Assembly: GCF_042660285.1 (NCBI RefSeq)
Contig: NZ_JBHSTP010000001.1
Span: forward strand, 1,488,001-1,552,000
Direction: 5' to 3'
DNA: 64,000 bases
Source: Luethyella okanaganae
GTDB lineage: Bacteria > Actinomycetota > Actinomycetes > Actinomycetales > Microbacteriaceae
Below the pieces are notes generated by a model that saw only the letters and a program-made list of their open reading frames with translations, was not told the DNA's origin and did not search any database. Positions 1 through 8,340 of this stretch are shown here, in pieces; within the stretch, counting starts at the first letter, position 1, and each line of letters begins with the position of its first letter. The position numbers were made by a program, and so were the translations under genes.

Positions 1-1
1 T

Positions 2-949
2 CCTGTCGAACCCTCGAGCACGACCAGACTCGCCGCGAAGGCTGCATCGCGCAAACACAAGGGCTACTGGCTGTTCGCGCTCGTCGTTCTGCTCGCCGCG
101 CTCGCGGGAGGGACCGGTTGGTATTTCGGTGCCGGGCCGGGTTCCCAGGTCTCGGTTCCCCAGGTCGTGGGAAAGACCAAGGAGGACGCCACCGCTCTGC
201 TCGAAGGCACCGAACTCGCCGTTTCGCTCTCGGAGCGCAACGATGCCGACGTTCCGGAGGGCGCGGTGTCCGGAACGTATCCCGCCGGTGGTCAGAGCGT
301 CCGAAAGGGCTCGACCGTGACCCTCTTCATCTCTCTGGGACCGGCGATCCTGCCCGTTACAGCCGTCGCCGGGTTGAGCGAGGATGCGGCACGGCAAGCA
401 CTCGCCGCCTTCACCGTCGGAGACTCGATTCGCGAGTTCTCCTCCGAGGTCCCCGCCGGCATCGTGATCGCTGCACTCGACAAAGACGGCAACCCTCTCG
501 GAGAGCAGTATCCCGAGAAGCAGAAGATCACCCTCGTCGTCTCCGTCGGACCGATCCCGGATGTGGCGGGCAAGTCGGTCGCGGGGGCGACGGCGATGCT
601 CCAGAGCGTCGGCCTGTCGGCCGTCCCCGGCGAGCCCGAGTTCAGCGACGAGTTCCCCAAGGACACCGTCATCGCCGCCGTCAGGGCGAGCAACGCCCCG
701 GTCCGCGTCTCGGACACGCTCACCCTGCGCGTCTCCAAGGGCCAAGACGTCGTCGCCGTCCCCACGGTCATCGGCAAGACGATCGCGGCGGCACGCACGG
801 AACTCGAGGCACTCGGCTTCGTGGTCGTCGCCGACATCCCCGGCTTCACGGAAGGAGTGCTGACGGTGAACTACCAGCGACCGGATGCGGGAAAGGAGCT
901 CAAGCGCGGCTCGACCGTCAAGATCTACTTCGGAAATCCGGGCGACTGA
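2..949 (+). CDS. PASTA-domain Ser/Thr protein kinase, C-terminal part (5' end outside window)
   Basis: The reading frame is open from base 2 and ends in TGA at 949, so the kinase domain lies before the window and only the last 315 residues are visible. A single membrane helix (about residues 20-42, GYWLFALVVLLAALAGG) is followed by four PASTA-like repeats of about 65-70 residues, each opening with a V-P/D-V-x-G-type motif. This is the layout of PknB/PknL-type kinases, which sense muropeptides or lipid II outside the cell with the PASTA stalk and phosphorylate cell-wall and division proteins inside. Next to it, convergent, is the class II DAHP synthase, a neighbourhood also known around pknL in mycobacteria. 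Internal ATGs (e.g. 167) are not the true start because coding continues upstream. Which Pkn paralogue it is cannot be said without the kinase domain. Confidence 0.88.
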   Translation, partial: PVEPSSTTRLAAKAASRKHKGYWLFALVVLLAALAGGTGWYFGAGPGSQVSVPQVVGKTKEDATALLEGTELAVSLSERNDADVPEGAVSGTYPAGGQSVRKGSTVTLFISLGPAILPVTAVAGLSEDAARQALAAFTVGDSIREFSSEVPAGIVIAALDKDGNPLGEQYPEKQKITLVVSVGPIPDVAGKSVAGATAMLQSVGLSAVPGEPEFSDEFPKDTVIAAVRASNAPVRVSDTLTLRVSKGQDVVAVPTVIGKTIAAARTELEALGFVVVADIPGFTEGVLTVNYQRPDAGKELKRGSTVKIYFGNPGD

Positions 950-1053
950 GGTCGACGGATCCAGGCGCCGCGCAGACACCTCCGGTTACGTGGAGCAGTA
1001 TCCGTCCGCGAGACGAGACGAGTCCCGCGCAACAGCCGACGAGACGGTCTGCG

Positions 1054-2427
1054 CTAGCGAGCGGCTGCGAGCTCCTCTGCGACGAGAAAGGCGAGTTCGA
1101 GCGACTGCATGTGGTTGAGGCGCGGATCGCACAACGACTCGTACCGGGTCGCGAGAGTTGCCTCGTCGATCTGCTCCGAACCGCCCAGGCACTCGGTGAC
1201 ATCGTCGCCGGTGAGCTCTACGTGGATGCCGCCTGGGTTCGTGCCGATAGCCCGGTGCGCCTCGAAGAAGCCCTTGACCTCATCGACGACGTCGTCGAAA
1301 CGACGGGTCTTGTACCCGGTCGGGGTCGTCAGACCGTTGCCGTGCATAGGGTCAGCGACCCATACCGGGTTCGCGTCGCTCCCTTTGATCGCCTCGAGCA
1401 GCGGTGGAAGCACATCGCGGATCTTGTCTGCCCCCATCCGCGTGATGAACGTGAGCCGACCAGGCTCCCGGTCGGGGTCGAGCTTGTCGACGAGTTCGAC
1501 CATGGCCTCTGGGGTCGTGCCCGGGCCGAGCTTCACCCCGATGGGGTTGCGCACCCGCGACAGGAAGTCGACGTGAGCGCCGTCGAGCTCGCGCGTGCGC
1601 TCGCCGATCCAGAGGAAGTGCGCCGAGGTGTTGTACGGCGTACCCGTGCGCGAATCGATGCGGGTCATCGGTCGCTCGTAGTCCATGAGCAGAGCTTCGT
1701 GGCCAGTGTAGAACTCGGTGCGCTTGAGCTCGTCGAAGTCGGCTCCGCAGGCGGCCATGAACCGGATGGCACGATCGATCTCCTTGGCGAGCTTCTCGTA
1801 GCGCTGGTTCGCCGGGTTGGCGGCGAACCCCTGGTTCCAGCTGTGCACCTGACGCAGGTCGGCGAAACCGCCCTGAGTGAACGCCCGGATGAGGTTCAGC
1901 GTCGAGGCCGCGGTGTGATAGCCCCTGATCAGCCTGGCCGGATCGGCCGCCCGGGATTCCGGCGTGAAATCGTAGCCGTTGACGACGTCACCGCGGTACG
2001 CTGGCAGGGTCACATCGCCGCGGGTCTCGCTGTCACTCGAACGCGGTTTCGCGAACTGACCGGCCATACGCCCCATCTTCACGACCGGCATGGACACGCC
2101 GTAGGTGAGGACGATGGCCATCTGCAGCACGGTCTTCACCCGGTCGCGGATCTGGTCGGCGGTCGCGCCGGCAAAGGTCTCGGCACAGTCGCCGCCCTGC
2201 AACAGGAACGCCTCACCACGGGCGGCGGAGGCCAGCCGGGTGCGGAGGATGTCGACCTCGCCTGCGAAGACGAGCGGAGGGAGCGTGGCCAGCTCCGCGG
2301 ATGCGGCGGCGACCGCGTCCGTGTCGGGCCAGTTCGGCTGCTGCTTGATGGGAAGGGTACGCCAATGGTCCAGACCGGCAATCACAGACTCTTCTGCCAA
2401 TACGACCGGTTCGGTGTGGTCTGCCAC
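1054..2427 (-). CDS. aroG: Class II 3-deoxy-7-phosphoheptulonate (DAHP) synthase
   Basis: This enzyme condenses phosphoenolpyruvate with erythrose-4-phosphate, the first step of the shikimate pathway to aromatic amino acids. The 457-residue product has the plant/actinobacterial class II length and motifs: LLQGGDCAETF near residue 75, KMGRMAGQFAKPRS, GYTGHEALLMDYE-type and WIGERTRELDGAHVDF segments, and the C-terminal GGIHVELTGDDVTECLGG metal and substrate block. I placed the start at GTG 2427 (VADHTEPVV); an upstream extension to 2505 reads as low-complexity Arg-rich sequence. It is the last of three minus-strand genes (glucokinase, PlsC, DAHP synthase) with gaps of 67 and 90 bases, so co-transcription is possible but not certain. 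It converges on the kinase gene, with a 104-base gap. Confidence 0.95.
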   Translation of the reverse strand: MADHTEPVVLAEESVIAGLDHWRTLPIKQQPNWPDTDAVAAASAELATLPPLVFAGEVDILRTRLASAARGEAFLLQGGDCAETFAGATADQIRDRVKTVLQMAIVLTYGVSMPVVKMGRMAGQFAKPRSSDSETRGDVTLPAYRGDVVNGYDFTPESRAADPARLIRGYHTAASTLNLIRAFTQGGFADLRQVHSWNQGFAANPANQRYEKLAKEIDRAIRFMAACGADFDELKRTEFYTGHEALLMDYERPMTRIDSRTGTPYNTSAHFLWIGERTRELDGAHVDFLSRVRNPIGVKLGPGTTPEAMVELVDKLDPDREPGRLTFITRMGADKIRDVLPPLLEAIKGSDANPVWVADPMHGNGLTTPTGYKTRRFDDVVDEVKGFFEAHRAIGTNPGGIHVELTGDDVTECLGGSEQIDEATLATRYESLCDPRLNHMQSLELAFLVAEELAAAR

Positions 2428-2517
2428 GGGACTATTCCTGTTTTCTCGTGAACGGCGCCGGGTGCGGCACCGGAAGGGGGTGACTGCCGCAATGCTGACG
2501 GCCAAACGTGGAAAAGC

Positions 2518-3207
2518 CTATCGTGAAAGACCTGCCCGCTGCTCCTTGACGGAACTCGCATAGACGTCCACGTATTCCTGCCCGCTGAGTCTGTTCAGCT
2601 CGTACATGAGTTCGTCGGTCACGGAACGCAACACGAAGCGATCGCCCTCCATGCCGTCGAAGCGGCTGAAGTCGAGGGGCTCTCCGATGATGATCCCGAT
2701 TCGACGCACCTTCGGAATGCGCACACCGATAGGCATGACCTTCTCGGTGTCGATCATCGCGACGGGAACGATGGGTACACCGGCCTCGAGCACCATCCGT
2801 GCGACACCGGTGCGGCCCCGGTACATCTTGGCATCGGGGCTGCGGGTTCCCTCAGGATAGATGCCGAGCAGTTCGCCGCGGCCGAGCACGCCGAGTCCGG
2901 TATTGAGCGATGCCTCCGAGGCCTTGCCGCCGGAGCGATCGATAGGGAGCTGCCCCGTCGCCGTGAAGAAGACCTTCGTCACCCACCCCTTGAGCCCCTT
3001 GCCGGTGAAGTACTCGCTCTTGGCGAGGAAGGCCATACGGCGCTCGACGACGAGAGGCAGAAAGATCGAGTCGATGAAGGAGAGGTGGTTGCTGGCGAGG
3101 ATCGCCGCGCCGTTCTTGGGAACGTTCTCGAGACCGACTACCCAGGGCCGGAAGATCGCGAGCAGGATCGGCCCGACGACGATGTTTTTCATCAGCCAGT
3201 AGAACAT
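2518..3207 (-). CDS. plsC: 1-acyl-sn-glycerol-3-phosphate acyltransferase (PlsC family)
   Basis: It acylates lysophosphatidic acid to phosphatidic acid at the membrane, the second acylation in phospholipid synthesis. The 229-residue protein shows the HX4D catalytic motif (NHLSFIDSIF, about residues 40-49), the EGTRSPD glycerol-phosphate binding motif (about residue 119), and an N-terminal hydrophobic stretch that could sit in the membrane. It lies 67 bases after the glucokinase gene on the same strand and before DAHP synthase. The C-terminal tail (after about residue 205) is polar and unremarkable. Family assignment is firm; acyl-donor preference is unknown. Confidence 0.93.
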   Translation of the reverse strand: MFYWLMKNIVVGPILLAIFRPWVVGLENVPKNGAAILASNHLSFIDSIFLPLVVERRMAFLAKSEYFTGKGLKGWVTKVFFTATGQLPIDRSGGKASEASLNTGLGVLGRGELLGIYPEGTRSPDAKMYRGRTGVARMVLEAGVPIVPVAMIDTEKVMPIGVRIPKVRRIGIIIGEPLDFSRFDGMEGDRFVLRSVTDELMYELNRLSGQEYVDVYASSVKEQRAGLSR

Positions 3208-3274
3208 CAGCGTCTCCTCGTCGATCTCGAATCAGGATACCGCGCGGTCGTAGAACCGGTGGTGACCGTCGGTA

Positions 3275-4222
3275 TCAGCCCTGACCGGCCCTCAGTCTGG
3301 CCAGGTCGGCCGCACCGACGACGCCCGCGTCGTTGACGAGTTCGGCGACGAGGAAGTCGGGTTCCGGGTGGTACCCACGCGCGGGCAGATGGTCGAGGAA
3401 GGAGGATCGGATCGGGTCGAGCAGCAGATCGCCGGCGACGGACACTCCCCCGCCGAACACGAAGACCTGCGGATCGAGCACGGCCGAGAAGCTCGCGCAG
3501 GCTTGTCCGAGCCAGTGGCCGAGCTGACGGAGCGCGGCGAGAGCGCCGCCGTCGCCCGCATCGATGAGCACGGCGACATCCTTGCCGCTCAGTCTGCCGT
3601 TGCGTCGCCGGACGTCGGCGAGTGTCTGACCGATGCCACCGGCGTCGGCGAGTTCGTTGGCCATACGCAGAAGCGCCCGACCGGATCCGTACTGCTCGAT
3701 ACAGCCACGGGCACCGCACCCGCAAGACAGCCCGTCGGGGACGATACGCACGTGCCCGAGCTCTGCGCCGGCGCCGAAGCCGCCCCGGAAGAGCCGGTCG
3801 CTCGCGACAATGGCCCCGCCGACCCCTGTGCCGATCGTGAGAGTGACCATGTCGCTGTAGAGCCGACCGGCGCCGTAGCGGAACTCCGCCCAGCCGGCCG
3901 CGTTCGCATCGTTCTCGACGACGACGGGAAGCTCGAGGCGGGCCTCGAGCTTCACCCGGAATGGCTCGTTGCGCCAGTTGATGTTGGGCGCGTAATAGAC
4001 GGTGGACTGAGCGGCGTCGATGAAGCCGGCGGCGGCGACGCCTGCCGCGACGACGTCCTCGCCGTCCGAGAGGCTCCGGATCATGCCGACGACCGCGTCC
4101 TCGATGAGCACGGAATCGCCGGCCGGCGTGGGAACACGTTCCGACCGCACGATCGTTCCGTACTCATCCACGAGGGCTCCGGCGATCTTGGTACCGCCAA
4201 TGTCGATTCCGATCGCGTGCAC
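3275..4222 (-). CDS. glk: ROK-family glucokinase
   Basis: It phosphorylates glucose to glucose-6-phosphate with ATP. The 315-residue product begins with the ATP-binding motif GIDIGGTKIAG and carries the ROK zinc signature CGCGARGCIEQYGSG around residue 165. The catalytic region ENDANAAGWAE lies near residue 105 and a GTGVGGAIV phosphate loop follows. I placed the start at GTG 4222 because AAAGG sits 9 bases upstream; an in-frame start at 4285 would add 21 unconserved residues. It is divergent from the acyl-CoA ligase gene across 175 bases that should hold both promoters. As a ROK protein without an N-terminal helix-turn-helix it is an enzyme rather than a NagC/XylR-type repressor. Confidence 0.93.
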   Translation of the reverse strand: MHAIGIDIGGTKIAGALVDEYGTIVRSERVPTPAGDSVLIEDAVVGMIRSLSDGEDVVAAGVAAAGFIDAAQSTVYYAPNINWRNEPFRVKLEARLELPVVVENDANAAGWAEFRYGAGRLYSDMVTLTIGTGVGGAIVASDRLFRGGFGAGAELGHVRIVPDGLSCGCGARGCIEQYGSGRALLRMANELADAGGIGQTLADVRRRNGRLSGKDVAVLIDAGDGGALAALRQLGHWLGQACASFSAVLDPQVFVFGGGVSVAGDLLLDPIRSSFLDHLPARGYHPEPDFLVAELVNDAGVVGAADLARLRAGQG

Positions 4223-4397
4223 GTGCCGTGACCTTTCGTGGGGTGGAGGGAAGGCATGCGGGCCGATGGACCAAGGGCTCCGCACACCATTTAGAGTGTA
4301 GTAAACCAGTTTCGCCGGCGACGACCCGTTCTCCGATCGCCCAATACGCTGCGATCAGAGCAAAGAACCAGTCTTCACCGGTACCAAAGGAGTTGCC

Positions 4398-6227
4398 GTG
4401 CCAGAGTTCGCCACACCTGTTGTCGTCCCAGCCGATCCCGAGGCAAACTGCACCGAGCTGTTGATCGACCGCCTCACAACGACGCCCGATTCCGTGCTCT
4501 TCTCCCTGCCGAAGGACGGCGGATGGCTGCCAGTCACGACCGCGGAGTTCCATGCTCAGGTCGTCGCTCTCGCGAAAGGCCTCGTCGCCTCCGGCATCCA
4601 GCCCGGCGACAAGATCGGGCTCATGTGCAAGACGCGCTACGAGTGGACTCTCGTCGACTTCGCCGTCTGGTTCGCCGGTGCCGTGCTCGTTCCCGTGTAC
4701 GAGACGAGTTCTCCGAGCCAGGTCCGCTGGAACCTGAGCGATTCCGGGGCGATCGCGGTGATCCTGGAGACACCCGACCACTTCGCCCGCTTCGACGAGG
4801 TCCACCCGGACCTCCCCGCGATCGGTCCCGTCTGGCAGGTGGACCTCGGAGACCTCGACAAGCTCTCCGCCGCCGGCGTCGAGGTTCCCGACGAAGAGAT
4901 CGAACGCCGCCGCAACCTCGCCGTCGGCAGCGATATCGCGACCCTCATCTACACCTCTGGCTCGACCGGCAAGCCGAAGGGATGTGTGCTCACCCACTCG
5001 AACTTCGTCGAGCTCTCGCGCAATTCCGCCGTCGCGCTCAAAGAGGTCCTCAACGACGAGAACGGCGCTTCGACGCTGCTCTTCATCACGACCGCGCATG
5101 TCTTCGCCCGCTTCATCACGGTCCTGTGCGTCCACGCGGGAGTGCGCGTCGGTCACCAGCCGGACACCAAGCAGCTCCTGCCTTCGATGGCGAGCTTCAA
5201 GCCGACCTTCCTGCTCGCCGTACCCCGGGTCTTCGAGAAGGTCTACAACGTCTCGGAGCAGAAGGCCGAGGCCGGCGGCAAGGGCAAGATCTTCCGGGCT
5301 GCGGCAGACGTCGCCGTCGAGCATTCCAAGGCCGTCGAGGCAGGCAAGGTCCCGTTCGGGCTCGCCCTCAGATTCAAGCTCTTCGACAAGCTCGTCTACG
5401 GAAAGCTGCGAGCCGCCTTGGGCGGCAATGTCAAATACGCCGTCTCGGGCTCTGCGCCGCTGGGCTCCCGGCTCGGCCACTTCTATCACTCGCTCGGCAT
5501 CGTGATCCTCGAGGGCTACGGACTCACAGAGACCACCGCGCCGGTGTCCGTCAACCTCGCCAACAAGTCGAAGATCGGAACCGTCGGCCCCGCCCTGCCC
5601 GGCAACGCCATCCGGATCGCCGACGACGGCGAGATCGAGGTCAAAGGCATCTGCGTCTTCGAGGAGTACTGGAAGAATCCCGAGGCGACGGCCGAGGCCT
5701 TCCGCGACGGATGGTTCAAGACGGGCGACATCGGCTCGTTCGATTCGGACGGCTTCCTCACGATCACGGGTCGCAAGAAGGAGATCATCGTCACGGCCGG
5801 CGGTAAGAACGTCGCGCCGGCTGCACTCGAGGATCCGATCCGTGCCAACCCGCTCGTCGGCCAGGTCATCGTGGTCGGCGATCAGAGGCCGTTCATCTCG
5901 GCTCTCGTGACCCTCGACCCTGAGATGCTCCCGGTGTGGCTGAACAACAACGGCGAGGATGCCGCCATGACTCTCGAGGAGGCCTGCGTCAACCCGCACG
6001 TGCTCGCTGAGGTGCAGCGCGCGGTCGATGCGGCAAACGAGATGGTCTCGCGCGCCGAGTCCATCCGCAAGTTCCGTGTGCTCGCGACGGAGCTTACAGA
6101 GGCGAGCGGTCACCTCACCCCCAAGCTCAGCATCAAACGCAACGTCATCCTCCAGGATTTCGCCGATGTCATCGAGGAGATGTACTCGGGCGCCGCGGCG
6201 ACCGAGGGACACAGCATCTCGGCGTAG
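4398..6227 (+). CDS. Long-chain fatty acid-CoA ligase (AMP-forming, FadD15-like)
   Basis: It activates fatty acids through an acyl-adenylate to acyl-CoA. The 609-residue protein has the AMP-binding P-loop YTSGSTGKPKGCVLTHSNF (about residues 184-202), the GYGLTETTAP motif (about 373), the GWFKTGD linker motif and the ITGRKKEIIVTAGGKN C-terminal catalytic segment. The start is GTG 4398, preceded by AAAGGAG at about 4385-4391. Length and motif spacing match the FadD15 group of actinobacteria. It is a single transcription unit divergent from glucokinase and convergent with peptide deformylase. Confidence 0.94.
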   Translation: MPEFATPVVVPADPEANCTELLIDRLTTTPDSVLFSLPKDGGWLPVTTAEFHAQVVALAKGLVASGIQPGDKIGLMCKTRYEWTLVDFAVWFAGAVLVPVYETSSPSQVRWNLSDSGAIAVILETPDHFARFDEVHPDLPAIGPVWQVDLGDLDKLSAAGVEVPDEEIERRRNLAVGSDIATLIYTSGSTGKPKGCVLTHSNFVELSRNSAVALKEVLNDENGASTLLFITTAHVFARFITVLCVHAGVRVGHQPDTKQLLPSMASFKPTFLLAVPRVFEKVYNVSEQKAEAGGKGKIFRAAADVAVEHSKAVEAGKVPFGLALRFKLFDKLVYGKLRAALGGNVKYAVSGSAPLGSRLGHFYHSLGIVILEGYGLTETTAPVSVNLANKSKIGTVGPALPGNAIRIADDGEIEVKGICVFEEYWKNPEATAEAFRDGWFKTGDIGSFDSDGFLTITGRKKEIIVTAGGKNVAPAALEDPIRANPLVGQVIVVGDQRPFISALVTLDPEMLPVWLNNNGEDAAMTLEEACVNPHVLAEVQRAVDAANEMVSRAESIRKFRVLATELTEASGHLTPKLSIKRNVILQDFADVIEEMYSGAAATEGHSISA

Positions 6228-6403
6228 CGGATCCCCTCCGCCCGCCCCGTTACGGTGAGTCGACAGGCTCGATCAACGGTGAGCGAGCCCAATCGGCTGC
6301 GGGCAGACTCTCCCTGTGGCGGGCAGATCGCCCCGCAACAGGCAGTCCACCCAACGACAGCCGAAGCTCGATCGACGGCCGACAGCCGTCGAGTCGCGAT
6401 CCG

Positions 6404-6895
6404 CTAGAACCAGTCCGACTCGCGGAGCTCCTTCATCGCCGCGCGACGACTCTCCTTGTCGAGCCGGTCGAGGTAGAGCAGGCCGTCGAGATGGTCGGTC
6501 TCGTGCTGAAGCGCCTGCGCCATGAGCCCATGGCCCGAGAGCTCGATGAGCTTGCCGTCGAGATCGATGCCGGTGACACGTGCGAAGGGATGGCGCATCG
6601 TCGGATACCAGAGGCCAGGTACCGACAGGCAGCCTTCGCCGACGAGTTCCGGCTCACCGGAGAGCTCGACGATCACGGGATTGATGATGTAGCCGATCTC
6701 GCCATCGACGTTGTAGCTGAATGCCCGCAGATTCACGCCGATCTGCGACGCTGCGACGCCGGCCCTGCCCGGCGGCTTGACACTGTCGATCAGATCCTGA
6801 ACAAGACCTCGCACATGCTCGTCGATCGTTCCGATCGGCTCGGAGACGGTCTTGAGGACGGGATCGCCGAAGACCCGGATGACGCGTTCCGTCAT
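6404..6895 (-). CDS. def: Peptide deformylase
   Basis: It removes the formyl group from nascent proteins' N-terminal methionine. All three deformylase motifs are present in 163 residues: motif 1 GRAGVAASQIG (about 43-53), motif 2 EGCLSVPG (about 93-100, metal-binding Cys) and motif 3 QHETDHLDG (about 133-141, two metal-binding His and the catalytic Glu). It begins six bases after the stop of the MinD-like gene, so the two are probably co-transcribed. Converges on the acyl-CoA ligase gene across 176 bases. Confidence 0.96.
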   Translation of the reverse strand: MTERVIRVFGDPVLKTVSEPIGTIDEHVRGLVQDLIDSVKPPGRAGVAASQIGVNLRAFSYNVDGEIGYIINPVIVELSGEPELVGEGCLSVPGLWYPTMRHPFARVTGIDLDGKLIELSGHGLMAQALQHETDHLDGLLYLDRLDKESRRAAMKELRESDWF

Positions 6896-6901
6896 GCCCT
6901 G

Positions 6902-8311
6902 CTACACCCCGCGCTCGGCCGGGAGTCCCTCGACGACGAGTGCGGCGAGTATGCGTGCCGAGTGCCGGGTGAGCGGCTTGAGGTCCTTGTAGTGCACGAC
7001 CGATCCCGCGGCAAGCTGCGGGTCGTACGGGATCCGCACGATCTCACGCACGCGCGACTGGAAGTGCGACTCGATCTCCTCGAGCTTCACGAGGTTGGTG
7101 CCCTGGGTCGCTGTGTTCAGTGCCACGACGGCGTTGCGCACGAGATCGCCGTAACCGTTCGCCTCGAGCCACGTGAGGGTCTCAGAGGCGAGCCGCGCCT
7201 CGTCGACACTGCCGCCGGAGACGATCACGATCGAATCGGCGCGCTGCAGGGTCGCACGCATGACCGAGTGCACGATTCCCGTTCCGCAATCCGTGAGCAC
7301 GATCGAGTAGAAGCGTGCGGCCAAATCGGCCACGACGTTGTAGTCGTCTTCGTCGAACGCCTCCGAGAGCATCGGGTCGGTGTCTGAGGCGAGAATGTCG
7401 AGGCGTGTCTCGTCGCGCGAGACGAGCGCGGAGAAGTCGGTGAAGCCGCCGATCGAGTGCGCTTTGGTCACGACGTCGCGCACGGTGGCTCGCGTCTGCT
7501 TGTTGACGCGCTCCGAGAGCGTCCCTCGGTCGGGGTTCGCGTCTACCGCGATGATGCGATCCTCGCGCGCGTCGGCGAGGGCCATACCCAGGAGCGCCGT
7601 CACGGTCGTCTTACCGACCCCGCCCTTGCGAGTGAGCACGGGAACGAAGCGGGTTCCACCCTGGAACTGCTTCTGGATGCGGGCATCCATCTCCTTCTCG
7701 GCACGCACCTTGGCGGAGTCACCCAGGTTCACGCCGTGGAAGGTCACGGTGTAGACGAAACGGCTCCAACCGCCGTGCGGAGCCGGACGGGTCTTGCGAT
7801 TGACCTCGAGCAGTCGGTCGGCGGTGAGCATCGCCGCCGCCTCGGGGGCATTCGAACGGAGCAGTCGATCGGTGTGCTCCTCGAAGACGGGAGCGTGCGC
7901 GACCTCGAGGTTCTCGGAGCGCAGGCGCTCCCGACGGGATTGCTGCGCGGCGGCATCCGCCCCGAGAAGCGCGTCATAGGGCGAACCCGATGCCACGGTG
8001 AGCGGGGAGTGCTCACTCGTGCGGCGCACCGACGGAGTGATGACCTCGATCGACGTCGTCGAGGGCTCCGCGGTCTCGACGAGCCCCGGGTTGACGGCGA
8101 TATCGTCGATGGCGACCGCGATCTCGTCCGCGGGAATCTCCCGACGGGGAGCCGGTGGCAGGTCGACCTGGATGCTCAAGCTTTCAGGAAGCGTCGACGC
8201 GAGGCTGCCGTTCGTGCGCGGCGGAAGCTCGCCATGGTACTCGTCTGCGGCGCCGGGGTCGCGTGCAAGAAGCTGCGAGCCGTCGTCGTCGTGCGTGTCT
8301 GGCACGGTCAT
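6902..8311 (-). CDS. MinD/ParA-type P-loop ATPase with long N-terminal extension
   Basis: This is a SIMIBI-class ATPase of 469 residues. The first ~200 residues are acidic and Ser/Thr/Pro-rich, probably disordered. They are followed by a deviant Walker A motif (RKGGVGKTTVTALLG, about residue 232) and the second signature VDANPDRGTL that follows it. A switch-like segment, VLTDCGTGIVHSVM, is also present. I chose ATG 8311, which lies six bases after GAGGGG; another ATG at 8317 abuts the ribosome binding site. Similar proteins in related actinobacteria are annotated as MinD-like or linked to secretion, but nothing here fixes the cargo. It is followed six bases later by def and lies 29 bases after pyruvate carboxylase, so the three may form one unit. 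Confidence 0.85.
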   Translation of the reverse strand: MTVPDTHDDDGSQLLARDPGAADEYHGELPPRTNGSLASTLPESLSIQVDLPPAPRREIPADEIAVAIDDIAVNPGLVETAEPSTTSIEVITPSVRRTSEHSPLTVASGSPYDALLGADAAAQQSRRERLRSENLEVAHAPVFEEHTDRLLRSNAPEAAAMLTADRLLEVNRKTRPAPHGGWSRFVYTVTFHGVNLGDSAKVRAEKEMDARIQKQFQGGTRFVPVLTRKGGVGKTTVTALLGMALADAREDRIIAVDANPDRGTLSERVNKQTRATVRDVVTKAHSIGGFTDFSALVSRDETRLDILASDTDPMLSEAFDEDDYNVVADLAARFYSIVLTDCGTGIVHSVMRATLQRADSIVIVSGGSVDEARLASETLTWLEANGYGDLVRNAVVALNTATQGTNLVKLEEIESHFQSRVREIVRIPYDPQLAAGSVVHYKDLKPLTRHSARILAALVVEGLPAERGV

Positions 8312-8340
8312 GTTCATCCCCTCGGAATCAGCGACCAAGC

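Noticed and set aside
118..2451. Long plus-strand reading frame over the kinase and DAHP synthase
   Set aside because: Arg/Gly-rich translation opposite well-recognised genes; a high-GC shadow.
4164..6212. 682-residue minus-strand frame opposite the acyl-CoA ligase
   Set aside because: The plus strand has all ligase motifs; the antisense frame has none.
6254..6286. GACAGGCTCGATCAACGGTG-type sequence between fadD-like gene and def
   Set aside because: Resembles a common dispersed repeat of Microbacteriaceae, but one imperfect copy in the window is not enough to call it.
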